Shown here: one piece after another, positions 7,816-16,003 of the stretch
Layout of the letters: every line of letters begins with the position of its first letter
How positions within the stretch are numbered: the stretch's first letter is position 1
NCBI GenBank assembly: GCA_947629915.1
Contig: CANRFN010000009.1
Span: 21,076 to 85,075, forward strand
Source: an uncultured Oscillospiraceae bacterium
Lineage (GTDB): Bacteria > Bacillota > Clostridia > Oscillospirales > Oscillospiraceae
Length of the DNA stretch: 64,000 bases
Direction: 5' to 3'
Notes under the pieces: generated by a model
Seen by the model: only the letters and a program-made list of their open reading frames with translations
Database searches by the model: none
What the model was told of the DNA's origin: nothing
Translations under genes and position numbers: made by a program

Positions 7816-9137
7816 GGGCCCTGTACCGCATCGATATCATGACCCTCTTCCCGGACACCGTGGGCGATGTGCTCAGCGAGTCCATCCTGGGGAGAGCCCA
7901 GGAGCGGGACTACCTGCGCATTGAGACCCACCAGATCCGGAACTACACGGTGAACAAACAGAGGCAGGTGGACGACTACCCCTACGGCGGCGGCCATGGG
8001 GCCATTCTCCAGGCAGATCCCCTGTACCGCTGCTGGGAGCATCTCATTTCCCAGGCAGAGCCGGATGTCCGCCCCCACACCATCTTTCTCTCTCCCTGCG
8101 GGAAGACCTTCACCCAGGCAGACGCCCGGCGTCTGGCCTGGGAGCACAGCCATCTGATCCTGGTCTGCGGCCACTATGAGGGCATAGATCAGCGCTTTGT
8201 CGATGCCTGCGTGGATGAGGAGATCTCCCTGGGAGACTTTGTGCTCACCGGCGGAGAGATCGCCGCCATGGCCGTGGCCGATGCCGTATCCCGGCTGGTC
8301 CCAGGGGTGCTGTCTGATCCAGAGTGCTTTGAGAACGAGAGCCACTGGAACAACACCCTGGAATATCCCCAGTACTCCCGCCCGGAGATCTGGCACGGCA
8401 TGGCCGTGCCAGAGGTCCTGCTGGAGGGCAACCACGCCTCGGTGGAGCGCTGGCGGCGGAAGCAGTCTCTGCTGCGCACCCGGGAGCGAAGGCCGGATCT
8501 CTTTGCAAAACTGGATCTATCCTCTAAGGAGGATCAGGCGCTGCTGGCGGAACTGGACAAGGAGCAATCCAGGCCTACCCTGCCAGACAAAGTGATCTGC
8601 AGGAAGGCCTGTGAAGGAGATTTCCCTGTCATGGAGGGCATCGCCGCAGATGCCCGGAGGTACCTCCACAGCCACGGCGTAGACCAGTGGGGCGGCCCGA
8701 TCCCCTATCCCGGCAGAGCGGATTTCCTGGCAGATCTATCCCGGGGAGAGCTGTATGTGCTGCTCTGCGGGGACGAGATCGGCGCCTTCTTTACCCTCAC
8801 CACAGAGCCAGATCCCAACTACGCCGCCATCACAGACGGCAAGTGGGCATCGGAGGAGCCCTATGCCACCATCCACCGCAGCGCGGTAGCTGCCCGGTGG
8901 CGCGGCACCGGCCTGGCAGACAAGATGGTACAGGAGGCGGAGCGCATCGCCTGGAATGCCGGCATCCACTGGCTGCGGGCAGACACCCATAAGAAGAACA
9001 AGCCTATGCAGGCCCTGCTGCGGCGGCACAACCTGCAATACAGGGGCAATGTGCTGGTATCGGTGCAGGAGGGCCACGATCCCCGGAGAGTGGCCTATGA
9101 GAAGCGGATCAAGCGGCCAAAGGAGAGACGGAAATGA
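7812..9137 (+). CDS. trmD: tRNA (guanine-37 N1) methyltransferase fused to a GNAT acetyltransferase
   Basis: The 441-residue product starts at a GTG overlapping rimM by 4 nt. Residues 1 to about 245 are a full TrmD, the SPOUT enzyme that methylates G37 of tRNAs. Visible motifs are IDIMTLFP, PYGGGHGAIL, LSPCGKTFTQ, LVCGHYEGIDQR and EISLGDFVLTGGE. From about residue 258 a GNAT-like domain follows: IAADARRYLHSHGVDQWG, FTLTTEPDPNY, and the acetyl-CoA loop region VAARWRGTGLADKMVQEAE. The ORF is continuous with no stop between the parts. The acetyltransferase substrate is unknown. rsmA follows with a 4-nt overlap, in place of the usual rplS. Confidence 0.93.
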   Translation: MRALYRIDIMTLFPDTVGDVLSESILGRAQERDYLRIETHQIRNYTVNKQRQVDDYPYGGGHGAILQADPLYRCWEHLISQAEPDVRPHTIFLSPCGKTFTQADARRLAWEHSHLILVCGHYEGIDQRFVDACVDEEISLGDFVLTGGEIAAMAVADAVSRLVPGVLSDPECFENESHWNNTLEYPQYSRPEIWHGMAVPEVLLEGNHASVERWRRKQSLLRTRERRPDLFAKLDLSSKEDQALLAELDKEQSRPTLPDKVICRKACEGDFPVMEGIAADARRYLHSHGVDQWGGPIPYPGRADFLADLSRGELYVLLCGDEIGAFFTLTTEPDPNYAAITDGKWASEEPYATIHRSAVAARWRGTGLADKMVQEAERIAWNAGIHWLRADTHKKNKPMQALLRRHNLQYRGNVLVSVQEGHDPRRVAYEKRIKRPKERRK

Positions 9138-9982
9138 ACCTCACAGACATCCATGCCATCCGGGACCTGCTGGGCCGCCACGGATTTCACTTCTCCAAGT
9201 CCATGGGACAGAACTTTCTCATCGCAGACTGGGTGCCCAGACAGATCGCCGAGAGCGCCCATCTGGGCCCTGAAGACGGGGTACTGGAGATCGGCCCTGG
9301 CATCGGCTGCCTGACCCAAGAGCTGGCACAGCGGGCTGGCAAAGTGGTGTCCGTAGAGCTGGACAAGACGCTGCTGCCGGTGTTGGCGGAGACTTTAGCA
9401 GATCTTCCCAACACTGAGGTGGTGTCCGGAGATGTGATGAAGCTGGACCTGCAGGAGCTGGTGGAGACACATCTGCCGGGGTTAAACCCCCACGTCTGCG
9501 CCAATCTGCCCTATAACATCACCACCCCAGTGCTCACCCGCATCCTGGAGAGCGGGCTCTTTCACTCCGTGACGGTGATGGTGCAGCGGGAGGTGGCCAG
9601 ACGAATCTGCGCCGCCCCAGGCACCGCAGACTACGGCGCATTCACTCTTCTATGCCAGTATCACGCAGAGTGTACTTCCCTCTTTGACGTCCCTGCCGGC
9701 TGCTTCCTGCCGCCCCCCAAGGTAACCTCCTCTGTGGTACACATGGCAATCCGGGAGACACCGCCTGTCCCGGCAGCGCCTACGATTCTCTTTCCAGTGG
9801 TACGGGCCGCTTTTGGACAGCGGAGAAAGACCCTGTTGAACGCCCTCTTCTCCGCCTATGGCGCCCGGTACACCAAGGACCAGATCCGGGAGATGCTCAT
9901 CGGCTGCGGGCTCTCGGAGAACATCCGGGGTGAGGCCCTATCCCTGGAACAGTTTTCCGATTTGGCCATGCAGCTGCGGTGA
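9134..9982 (+). CDS. rsmA: 16S rRNA (A1518/A1519) dimethyltransferase
   Basis: A 282-residue KsgA/RsmA that dimethylates two adjacent adenines at the 3' end of 16S rRNA. It shows the family start KSMGQNFL (22-29), the SAM-binding motif VLEIGPGIG (50-58), the catalytic NLPYN near residue 122, and the C-terminal FGQRRKTLLNAL. Its ATG overlaps the trmD stop (ATGA), so it is translationally coupled to the operon. Length is normal. Confidence 0.96.
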   Translation: MNLTDIHAIRDLLGRHGFHFSKSMGQNFLIADWVPRQIAESAHLGPEDGVLEIGPGIGCLTQELAQRAGKVVSVELDKTLLPVLAETLADLPNTEVVSGDVMKLDLQELVETHLPGLNPHVCANLPYNITTPVLTRILESGLFHSVTVMVQREVARRICAAPGTADYGAFTLLCQYHAECTSLFDVPAGCFLPPPKVTSSVVHMAIRETPPVPAAPTILFPVVRAAFGQRRKTLLNALFSAYGARYTKDQIREMLIGCGLSENIRGEALSLEQFSDLAMQLR

Positions 9983-11233
9983 TCCCATCCTCGCGCATCC
10001 GGCCAGTTCGCCTTGCAGATTAAGACAAGTATTCGGAATAAAGTGCAAGAGAACGCTGCATGCATCTGTAGCGATTCGGCGCTGCAGCGCGTGCAGTATC
10101 TGTATAGCTCTTCTCCTTTACAGCCTTTGCATTGCACACTCTATCATATCATATCAGGTCTGTCCAGCGAGAGTAGACAGTGTTAAGCAAGATAGACCGG
10201 AGGAAAAGCAGGACAGGAAATCAGGCGCAAGGAAAATGAGAATCAGACAATTGTTGCAGCGCCCGCCTCAATTGTTTTATTTTGCTTTTCGTTGTTCTAA
10301 TTCACTCCCTGCTCCATACAATGATCAGGGGGTACTTCCCCTCGATGTATCACACAGGTCCGCCGGTCCGGGATGTCCCGGGCCGGCGGACCTTTCGCTA
10401 TGGCCGTTTTCCCGATGCATCTCACTGGCAGCCAGGCCATGTAGGAGCACATCCTCGAGAGCACCGCCAATTTGAACCCTTCCCAGAAAAATCTTCGCTT
10501 GCATGATGGAGGTATACGTAATATTACATAGGACAACCTAGATGAGATGGCACCTCACACCTAGGATGAAGTACGCCTGTGAGTCGAGAGCCTTGGTAAT
10601 ATCTCCAGTGGATGCCCTTCTCCATTCGCGAACGCTGCCTGAAAAACGGCGCTAAAGCTACTGCAAATCAAGATATTTTGGCCTCAAAGAGAGGACCAGA
10701 ACTTAATCTAAGTTGATAGGGCAGCGGCTATGGACTCACCCCCTTCGGAGAAACAAATAAGGCTATGCCAGTGCCCATAGCATACCAAAGGGTCGCTTAA
10801 GCTCCAATCGTGTCCCTTCACAGAATGCGTTCGATTAACTGTGTTTATTTTCCGAATTGCTAGGTGATCAAAATGATCGGGTCAGAAAGTTCGCTAAAAT
10901 GTTCTCGAAAACAGCGAAAACGCGGCAAAATCGCAACTTATTTAGAAATAACCCCTAAAGAAACCTCCACTGTGCAAGTGATGATTTTCCCAGAAACTGC
11001 GAAGCAAGAGAGTGCCTGGTTTCGTGCTGCCGGATCGGGCGGATCATCCGTTGGCCCCGGGTACAGCAGTCTACCCAGCCGTCCGGCACATATGTCATCT
11101 GTGCCGCCTTTCCCGCTGTGCCCTGCGTTTCCGAGGGATCCGGCAGCCATTGGGTGCCTGGACAGCGGTAGTCCCCTGCCGCTGTCCAATCCCGTCCCCG
11201 CTGCATAGGATGCACCCGAGGAGGTTTTTTCCT
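9983..11233. other. 1.25-kb region without a recognised gene
   Basis: No ORF with a ribosome site and recognisable product was found on either strand. The stretch holds the hairpin at 10357-10392 and a smaller one at 11159-11188, and turns AT-richer around 10.5-10.95 kb. A near-palindrome ACGTAATATTACAT at 10516-10529 lacks the 4-nt spacer of the palindrome family. A structured RNA between 10.5 and 10.85 kb cannot be excluded but matches no class I know. Confidence 0.4.
10357..10392. repeat. 16-bp hairpin with ATGT loop
   Basis: Arms 10357-10372 and 10377-10392 pair throughout, with one G-U, and are followed by TTT on the plus strand. It is a possible terminator about 375 nt after rsmA. Confidence 0.65.
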
Positions 11234-11974
11234 ATGCCAAACATCTATCTGTCCCCATCCACCCAGGAGGCCAACGAGTACGTCAACGGCGGCACCGAAG
11301 AGGAGTGGATGAACCGTCTGGCGGATGCCATGGTGCCCTATCTCAACGCCTCCGGCATCCGCTTTACCCGCAACACCCCCGACATGACCGCCGCTTCCTC
11401 CATCCGGGCATCTAACGCCGGCAACTACGACCTGCACCTGGCCCTGCACTCCAACGCCTCCCCGGCATCCAGCTACGGCCAGCACCGCGGGATCATGATA
11501 TACTACTACCCCGGCAGCACCAACGGCCGGAGGGCAGCCGACCTGGTGGCGCTGAACCTGAAAGAGGTCTATCCCCTGCCCAACCAGGTGCGGCTGGAGG
11601 CCACTACGGCCATCGGAGAGGTGCGGCAGCCCAGAGCGCCGTCTGTGTTCATCGAGCTGGGCTATCACGACAACCCGGATGACGCCACCTGGATCAAGAA
11701 TCACCTGAACGAGGCCGCCAGAGCCATCGTCCTGGGCCTGTGCGAGTACTTCGGCATCCCGTTTCTGAACCCGGCGGAGCCACGGAAAGGGATCGTAGAC
11801 GTGGACTGGGGCTACCTCAACATCCGCTCCAAACCCAGCATCAGCGCCCCGGTGATCGCCAAGGCCTATGACGGCACCCGGCTCACCATTCTGAACCGGT
11901 ACGAGGGCTGGTATCTGGTTTCTTTCGATGGGCAGGAGGGTTACGCCAGTGCAGACTACATCACCCTGGTCTGA
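11234..11974 (+). CDS. N-acetylmuramoyl-L-alanine amidase with SH3 domain
   Basis: A 246-residue peptidoglycan hydrolase. Residues 1-175 are an Amidase_3-like domain starting IYLSPSTQEANEY; E-rich GGTEEEWMNRLAD and LHLALHSNA (the second zinc-binding His region) are visible, and FIELGYHDN contains the catalytic Glu. The first zinc ligand of the usual DxGHGG motif is replaced here by SPST, as in a known phage/clostridial variant. Residues about 180-246 are an SH3b wall-binding domain (GYLNIRSKPS to GYASADYITLV). There is no signal peptide, so release may be through lysis or another route. GAGGAGG precedes the ATG at 11234. The upstream frame is not used. Confidence 0.85.
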   Translation: MPNIYLSPSTQEANEYVNGGTEEEWMNRLADAMVPYLNASGIRFTRNTPDMTAASSIRASNAGNYDLHLALHSNASPASSYGQHRGIMIYYYPGSTNGRRAADLVALNLKEVYPLPNQVRLEATTAIGEVRQPRAPSVFIELGYHDNPDDATWIKNHLNEAARAIVLGLCEYFGIPFLNPAEPRKGIVDVDWGYLNIRSKPSISAPVIAKAYDGTRLTILNRYEGWYLVSFDGQEGYASADYITLV

Positions 11975-12116
11975 GACCGCAGGCCCGGTGCCGGCAAAGC
12001 ACGTCTGGCTGACCGCCCAGTCCCCGGAGGAGGCGGAAAAGGCCGCCCAGGCGCTGCGGGAAGTCCTGCAGGATGAGGCAAGCCCGGGCCCAGACCCGGA
12101 GGCAGACAGCGTCTAA
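11973..12116 (+). pseudogene. Possible lost C-terminal extension of the amidase
   Basis: Immediately at the amidase stop, the +1 frame reads ETAGPVPAKHVWLTAQSPEE and onward for 47 codons to a TAA at 12116. Its codon use is strongly G/C at third positions, like real genes here. No ribosome site or start codon introduces it. A single-base indel at the stop (11972-11974) would join it to the SH3 domain. It may instead be a coincidence of high GC. Confidence 0.4.
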
Positions 12117-12181
12117 AGGCACATACAGACTGCACTTTCACGATTCCAAGGGATTTCTCAGGATTCCCGCCCATTTCTCTC

Positions 12182-12210
12182 TTGCACTTTTCCCCCGCTG
12201 CCGGTATCAT
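12182..12210 (+). promoter_or_regulatory. Promoter of the GH4 gene
   Basis: TTGCAC (12182-12187), a 17-nt spacer and TATCAT (12205-12210) precede the GH4 start codon by 33 nt. Confidence 0.65.
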
Positions 12211-12242
12211 AGGCACAACATACCGGAAAGGCGGCAGAGACA

Positions 12243-13562
12243 ATGAAACTCACTTTCCTGGGCGCTGGCAGCACCGTATTCGCCAAGAACATCACCGGCG
12301 ACACCATGCTGACCGACCCCTTCCACGATGTGGAGATCGCCCTGTACGACATAGACGCCAAGCGGCTGCAGGAGTCCTACGCCATGGTGACGGCCATGAA
12401 CGAGACCATCAACCAGGGCCGGGCCACGGTGCGCCAATACCTGGGCGTGGAACAGAGAAAGGATGCCCTGCGGGGTGCAGACTTTGTGGTGAACGCCATC
12501 CAAGTGGGGCTCTATGACCCATGCACCATCATCGACTTCGAGGTGCCCAAGAAGTACGGCCTGCGCCAGACCATCGGCGACACTTTGGGCATCGGCGGCA
12601 TCTTCCGGGGCCTGCGCACCATCCATGTGCTGAAGGACTTTGCCCGGGACATGGAGGAGGTCTGCCCGGACGCGTGGTTTCTGAACTACACCAACCCCAT
12701 GGCCATCCTCACGGGCTATATGCTGCGGTTCACCCAGGTGAAGACCGTGGGGCTGTGCCACAGCGTGCAGGTGTGCACAGAGCATCTGCTGAAACAGCTG
12801 GGCATGGAGGACAAACTGGAGGGCCGCTCCGAGAAGATCGCCGGCATCAACCACATGGCGTGGCTGCTGGAGATCCGGGACAGGGACGGCAACGATCTGT
12901 ATCCCGAGATCCGCCGCCGGGCAGCTGAGGCCAACGCCCGCCGGGACCACCTGGACATGGTCCGCTACGACTACATCGCCAAGCTCGGCTACTACTGCAC
13001 CGAGAGCTCGGAGCACAACGCGGAGTACAATCCCTTCTATCTGAAGCCCAACCGCCCGGACCTGGTGGAGTACTTCCGGATCCCCCTGGACGAGTACCCC
13101 CGGCGGTGCGTGAACCAGATCAACGGCTGGGAAAAGCAGTATCAGGACATCATGGCCGGCGGCAAGGTGCAGCACACCCGCTCCACCGAGTACGCCTCCC
13201 ACATCATGGAGGCCATCCAGACCGGCCGCCCCTACCGCATCGGCGGCAATGTATTGAACCACGGGGCCATCTCCAACCTGCCCTGGGACGCCTGCGTGGA
13301 AGTCCCCTGCCTGGTGGACAACAGCGGCATCACCCCCACCCTGGTTGGACCGCTGCCCACGCAGCTCGCCGCCATGAACAGCACCAACATCTACTGCCAG
13401 ATGCTCACCATTGAGGCCGCTGTGGAGCAGAGCCGGGAGAAGACCATTATGGCCGCCATGATGGATCCCGTCTGCGGGGCCAACCTCAGCACCGATGAGA
13501 TCGTGTCCCTCTGCGATGACCTGATCGCGGCCCACACCGCAGCTGGTTATCCCGTCTTCTGA
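12243..13562 (+). CDS. Family 4 glycoside hydrolase (alpha-galactosidase/alpha-glucosidase type)
   Basis: A 439-residue GH4 enzyme, which cleaves glycosides by an NAD- and metal-dependent oxidation-elimination mechanism in the cytoplasm. The N-terminal dinucleotide motif is TFLGAGSTVFAKN (residues 4-16). TNPMAI (near 157) and CHSVQ (near 175, with the metal-binding Cys) are family hallmarks, and GINHMAW carries the metal-binding His. The CHSVQ form resembles MelA-type alpha-galactosidases, but the exact sugar cannot be read from sequence. AAAGGCGG precedes the ATG. The gene has its own promoter and appears to be monocistronic; no PTS or ABC sugar transporter adjoins it. Confidence 0.9.
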   Translation: MKLTFLGAGSTVFAKNITGDTMLTDPFHDVEIALYDIDAKRLQESYAMVTAMNETINQGRATVRQYLGVEQRKDALRGADFVVNAIQVGLYDPCTIIDFEVPKKYGLRQTIGDTLGIGGIFRGLRTIHVLKDFARDMEEVCPDAWFLNYTNPMAILTGYMLRFTQVKTVGLCHSVQVCTEHLLKQLGMEDKLEGRSEKIAGINHMAWLLEIRDRDGNDLYPEIRRRAAEANARRDHLDMVRYDYIAKLGYYCTESSEHNAEYNPFYLKPNRPDLVEYFRIPLDEYPRRCVNQINGWEKQYQDIMAGGKVQHTRSTEYASHIMEAIQTGRPYRIGGNVLNHGAISNLPWDACVEVPCLVDNSGITPTLVGPLPTQLAAMNSTNIYCQMLTIEAAVEQSREKTIMAAMMDPVCGANLSTDEIVSLCDDLIAAHTAAGYPVF

Positions 13563-13875
13563 TTTCCGTTGTATTTTCTTTATTGTTCTGTGCTAAATGC
13601 CAAATATTATAAAGACAATACAATTATCATGCACTGCACATACTGATTTCCGGCTCACTGCGCCGCAAACGAAATCCTCGCTCGCACCGCTGCCCCATGG
13701 CAGCGGTGCGGGCACGCTTTTGCATATACCACTTGCCAATCTGGGGAAATCTGTGTATACTAGGCAGCGGATTCTGGCCCGCCTTAAGAGGCCAGCAGTA
13801 TCCCCCAATGGATACCATCCCGAGGGCAGATCTCCTCGGTACCCATACACCGCAAGATATAGGAGGATTCACGCT
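13563..13875. other. Spacer with hairpin and asnB promoter
   Basis: No gene is seen. A perfect hairpin lies at 13683-13710 (12-bp stem, CCAT loop) and the asnB promoter at 13733-13761. Open frames running through here in phase with asnB lack a ribosome site. Confidence 0.6.
13733..13761 (+). promoter_or_regulatory. Promoter of asnB
   Basis: TTGCCA (13733-13738), a 17-nt spacer and TATACT (13756-13761) lie 114 nt before the asnB ATG, leaving a moderately long leader. Confidence 0.7.
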
Positions 13876-15753
13876 ATGTGCGGCATCACCGGCTTCGTCT
13901 CCCGCTCCGCCCCAGACCGCAAGGTGCTGGAGGCCATGGGGAACACCATCCGCCACAGGGGCCCGGACGGCGAAGGATACTATGTGGACGGCCACTGCGC
14001 CATCGCCCACCACAGACTTTCCATCATCGATCTCGCTGGCGGCAGCCAGCCCATGCAGACGGCGGACGGCAGATATATTATCGCATACAACGGCGAGGTC
14101 TATAACTTCCAGGAGCTGCGGAAAGAGCTGCAGGCCCAGGGGCGCACCTTTGCCACCAACTCTGATACGGAGGTAATCCTCCAGGGATATGCCCAATGGG
14201 GCGTCCATGTGGCGGAGAGACTCCGGGGCATGTTCGTCTTTGTGATCTGGGACAGGGAGAAACAGGAGCTCTACGGCGCTCGGGACCCCTTCGGCATCAA
14301 GCCCATGTACTACGCCACCATGGGAGACACCTTCTTCTTCGGCTCTGAGTTGAAGAGCTTTCTCCCCCACCCGGCCTTCCGCAAGGAGCTGAACAAAGAC
14401 GCCCTGAAGCTGTATCTCACCTTCCAGTACTCCGCCCTGACGGAGTCCTTCCTGAAGGGCGTCTATCGACTACTCCCCGGCCACTATTTCCTCCACCGGG
14501 ACGGCTGCACCGAGTTCTATCACTTCGCCCAGCTCACCTTCGATCCCCACGACATGCCGCTGGAGGACCGGGCCAAGCAGATCCTGGAGACGGTGAAGGA
14601 GTCTGTAAAGGCACACGAGATCAGCGATGTGGAGGTTGGCTCGTTCCTCTCCGGCGGCATCGACTCCAGCCTCATCGCGGCCCTGTCCCGGCCGGATAAG
14701 ACCTACTCCGTGGGCTTTGAGCGGGAGGGCTTTAACGAGACCCATGAGGCAGAGGCCCTGTGCAAGGAGATCGGCCTGAAGAACTACTCCAAGGTGATCA
14801 CCGCCCAGGAGTTCTTTGACATTCTCCCCGCCATCCAGTACTTTGCCGATGAGCCCAACGCCAACCTCTCCACCGTTCCCCTGTATTTTCTCTCCAGACT
14901 TGCCTCCCAGGACGTGAAGGTAGTGCTGTCTGGTGAGGGCGCAGACGAGCTCTTCGCCGGCTATGAGCTCTACCACACCACCAAGCTCTTCCGAACCTAT
15001 AAGAAGCTGCCCAAGGGGATCCGCAAGGCGGCCGCCGGCGTGGCCAAGAAGCTGCCCAAATTCCACGGCCAGGGCTTTCTCATCAAGGCGTCCAAAGACG
15101 TGCGGGAGTACTTTGTGGGACAGGCCTTTATCTTCGATGAGGATGAGGCGGAGCAGATTCTCAAGCCCGAGTTCCAGGGCGGACTCACTTGGCGGGATGT
15201 GACGGCCCCTTACTTCGATGCCGTCCAGGACCAGGACGACCTGGTACAGATGCAGTATCTGGACCTGCACCTCTGGCAGCCCCTGGACATCCTGCGCAAG
15301 GCAGACCGCATGACCATGGCCAACGCCCTGGAGCTGCGGGTCCCCTACCTGGACCGGGAGGTCTGGGCCGTGGCCCGGGACATCCCCAGCGAGCAGAAGA
15401 TGACCGGCAAGATGGTGACCAAGGTGCCGCTCCGGGAGGCCGCCAAGCCGGTGCTTCCGGACGAGTGGATCAACCGCCCCAAGAAGGGCTTCCCCGTCCC
15501 CTTTATCGCATGGCTCCGGGAGGAGAAGTACTACAACTGGGCCAAAGACATCATCCAGGCGGACTACACCGCCCGCTTCTTCGACCAGAAGGCCCTTCTG
15601 GACATGCTGGACCGCCACTACAGCGGCAAGAGCAAGGAGCACCGCAAGCTCTACACCGTGCTCTCCTTCCTCATCTGGTACCGGGTGTACTTCCCCGAGG
15701 AGTGCGGCGCCGAGCCCTTTGTGCCGCCGGAGCCGGTGCGGCGGAGAGCTTGA
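13876..15753 (+). CDS. asnB: Asparagine synthetase (glutamine-hydrolysing)
   Basis: A 625-residue AsnB, which makes asparagine from aspartate, ATP and glutamine-derived ammonia. The start MCGITGFVSR places the catalytic Cys at position 2 of the N-terminal glutaminase domain; RHRGPDGEG and YNGEVYN are further glutaminase motifs. The synthetase domain has the ATP pyrophosphatase loop SFLSGGIDSSL near residue 259 and VLSGEGADELFAGY. The open frame extends 93 codons upstream, but ATG 13876 must be the start because the Cys has to be N-terminal after Met removal; AGGAGG is placed 10 nt before it. Length is normal for the AsnB class. Confidence 0.96.
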   Translation: MCGITGFVSRSAPDRKVLEAMGNTIRHRGPDGEGYYVDGHCAIAHHRLSIIDLAGGSQPMQTADGRYIIAYNGEVYNFQELRKELQAQGRTFATNSDTEVILQGYAQWGVHVAERLRGMFVFVIWDREKQELYGARDPFGIKPMYYATMGDTFFFGSELKSFLPHPAFRKELNKDALKLYLTFQYSALTESFLKGVYRLLPGHYFLHRDGCTEFYHFAQLTFDPHDMPLEDRAKQILETVKESVKAHEISDVEVGSFLSGGIDSSLIAALSRPDKTYSVGFEREGFNETHEAEALCKEIGLKNYSKVITAQEFFDILPAIQYFADEPNANLSTVPLYFLSRLASQDVKVVLSGEGADELFAGYELYHTTKLFRTYKKLPKGIRKAAAGVAKKLPKFHGQGFLIKASKDVREYFVGQAFIFDEDEAEQILKPEFQGGLTWRDVTAPYFDAVQDQDDLVQMQYLDLHLWQPLDILRKADRMTMANALELRVPYLDREVWAVARDIPSEQKMTGKMVTKVPLREAAKPVLPDEWINRPKKGFPVPFIAWLREEKYYNWAKDIIQADYTARFFDQKALLDMLDRHYSGKSKEHRKLYTVLSFLIWYRVYFPEECGAEPFVPPEPVRRRA

Positions 15754-15931
15754 CGCAGCCAGGTTGTTCAATTTTATTTTTGTTTGCCTTATCTTGTCTT
15801 ATTCCGATGTAGCACCATGAAATAGAGCAAGTATAGTCCTTTTTGTCCAATAAGGCTGTCCAGGACGGATCCAGCCGCTCCATCCATCTGTATGACTGCA
15901 TCCGGGAAACAGACAACAAACCCAAAAATAA

Positions 15932-15963
15932 TACACCGGCCAGCCTCACGGCTGGCCGGTGTA
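15932..15963. repeat. Perfect 14-bp hairpin before the Y-family polymerase gene
   Basis: Arms 15932-15945 and 15950-15963 flank a TCAC loop, 40 nt before the polymerase start. A decayed version of the same hairpin (25856-25884) precedes the polymerase pseudogene, so the hairpin was part of the ancestral gene unit and probably functional in its leader. Confidence 0.7.
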
Positions 15964-16003
15964 AGCCAATTGGCAAAGATCCCTTGGAAAGGAGGCCCCG
16001 CAC

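Noticed and set aside
10516..10529. ACGTAATATTACAT as a further palindrome-family member
   Set aside because: It lacks the 4-nt centre and the CCA/TGG flanks, and is probably coincidental.
10500..10860. Possible structured RNA (tmRNA, 6S, RNase P, T-box) in the gap after rsmA
   Set aside because: No diagnostic cores of these classes, such as the T-box GGTGG element or a 3' CCA, were found.
12207..13535. 442-codon open frame opposite the GH4 gene
   Set aside because: It mirrors the GH4 codons; its His/Val/Gly/Asp-rich text is the usual antisense of a GC-rich gene.
14470..15771. 433-codon open frame opposite asnB
   Set aside because: Antisense shadow of a well-identified enzyme.
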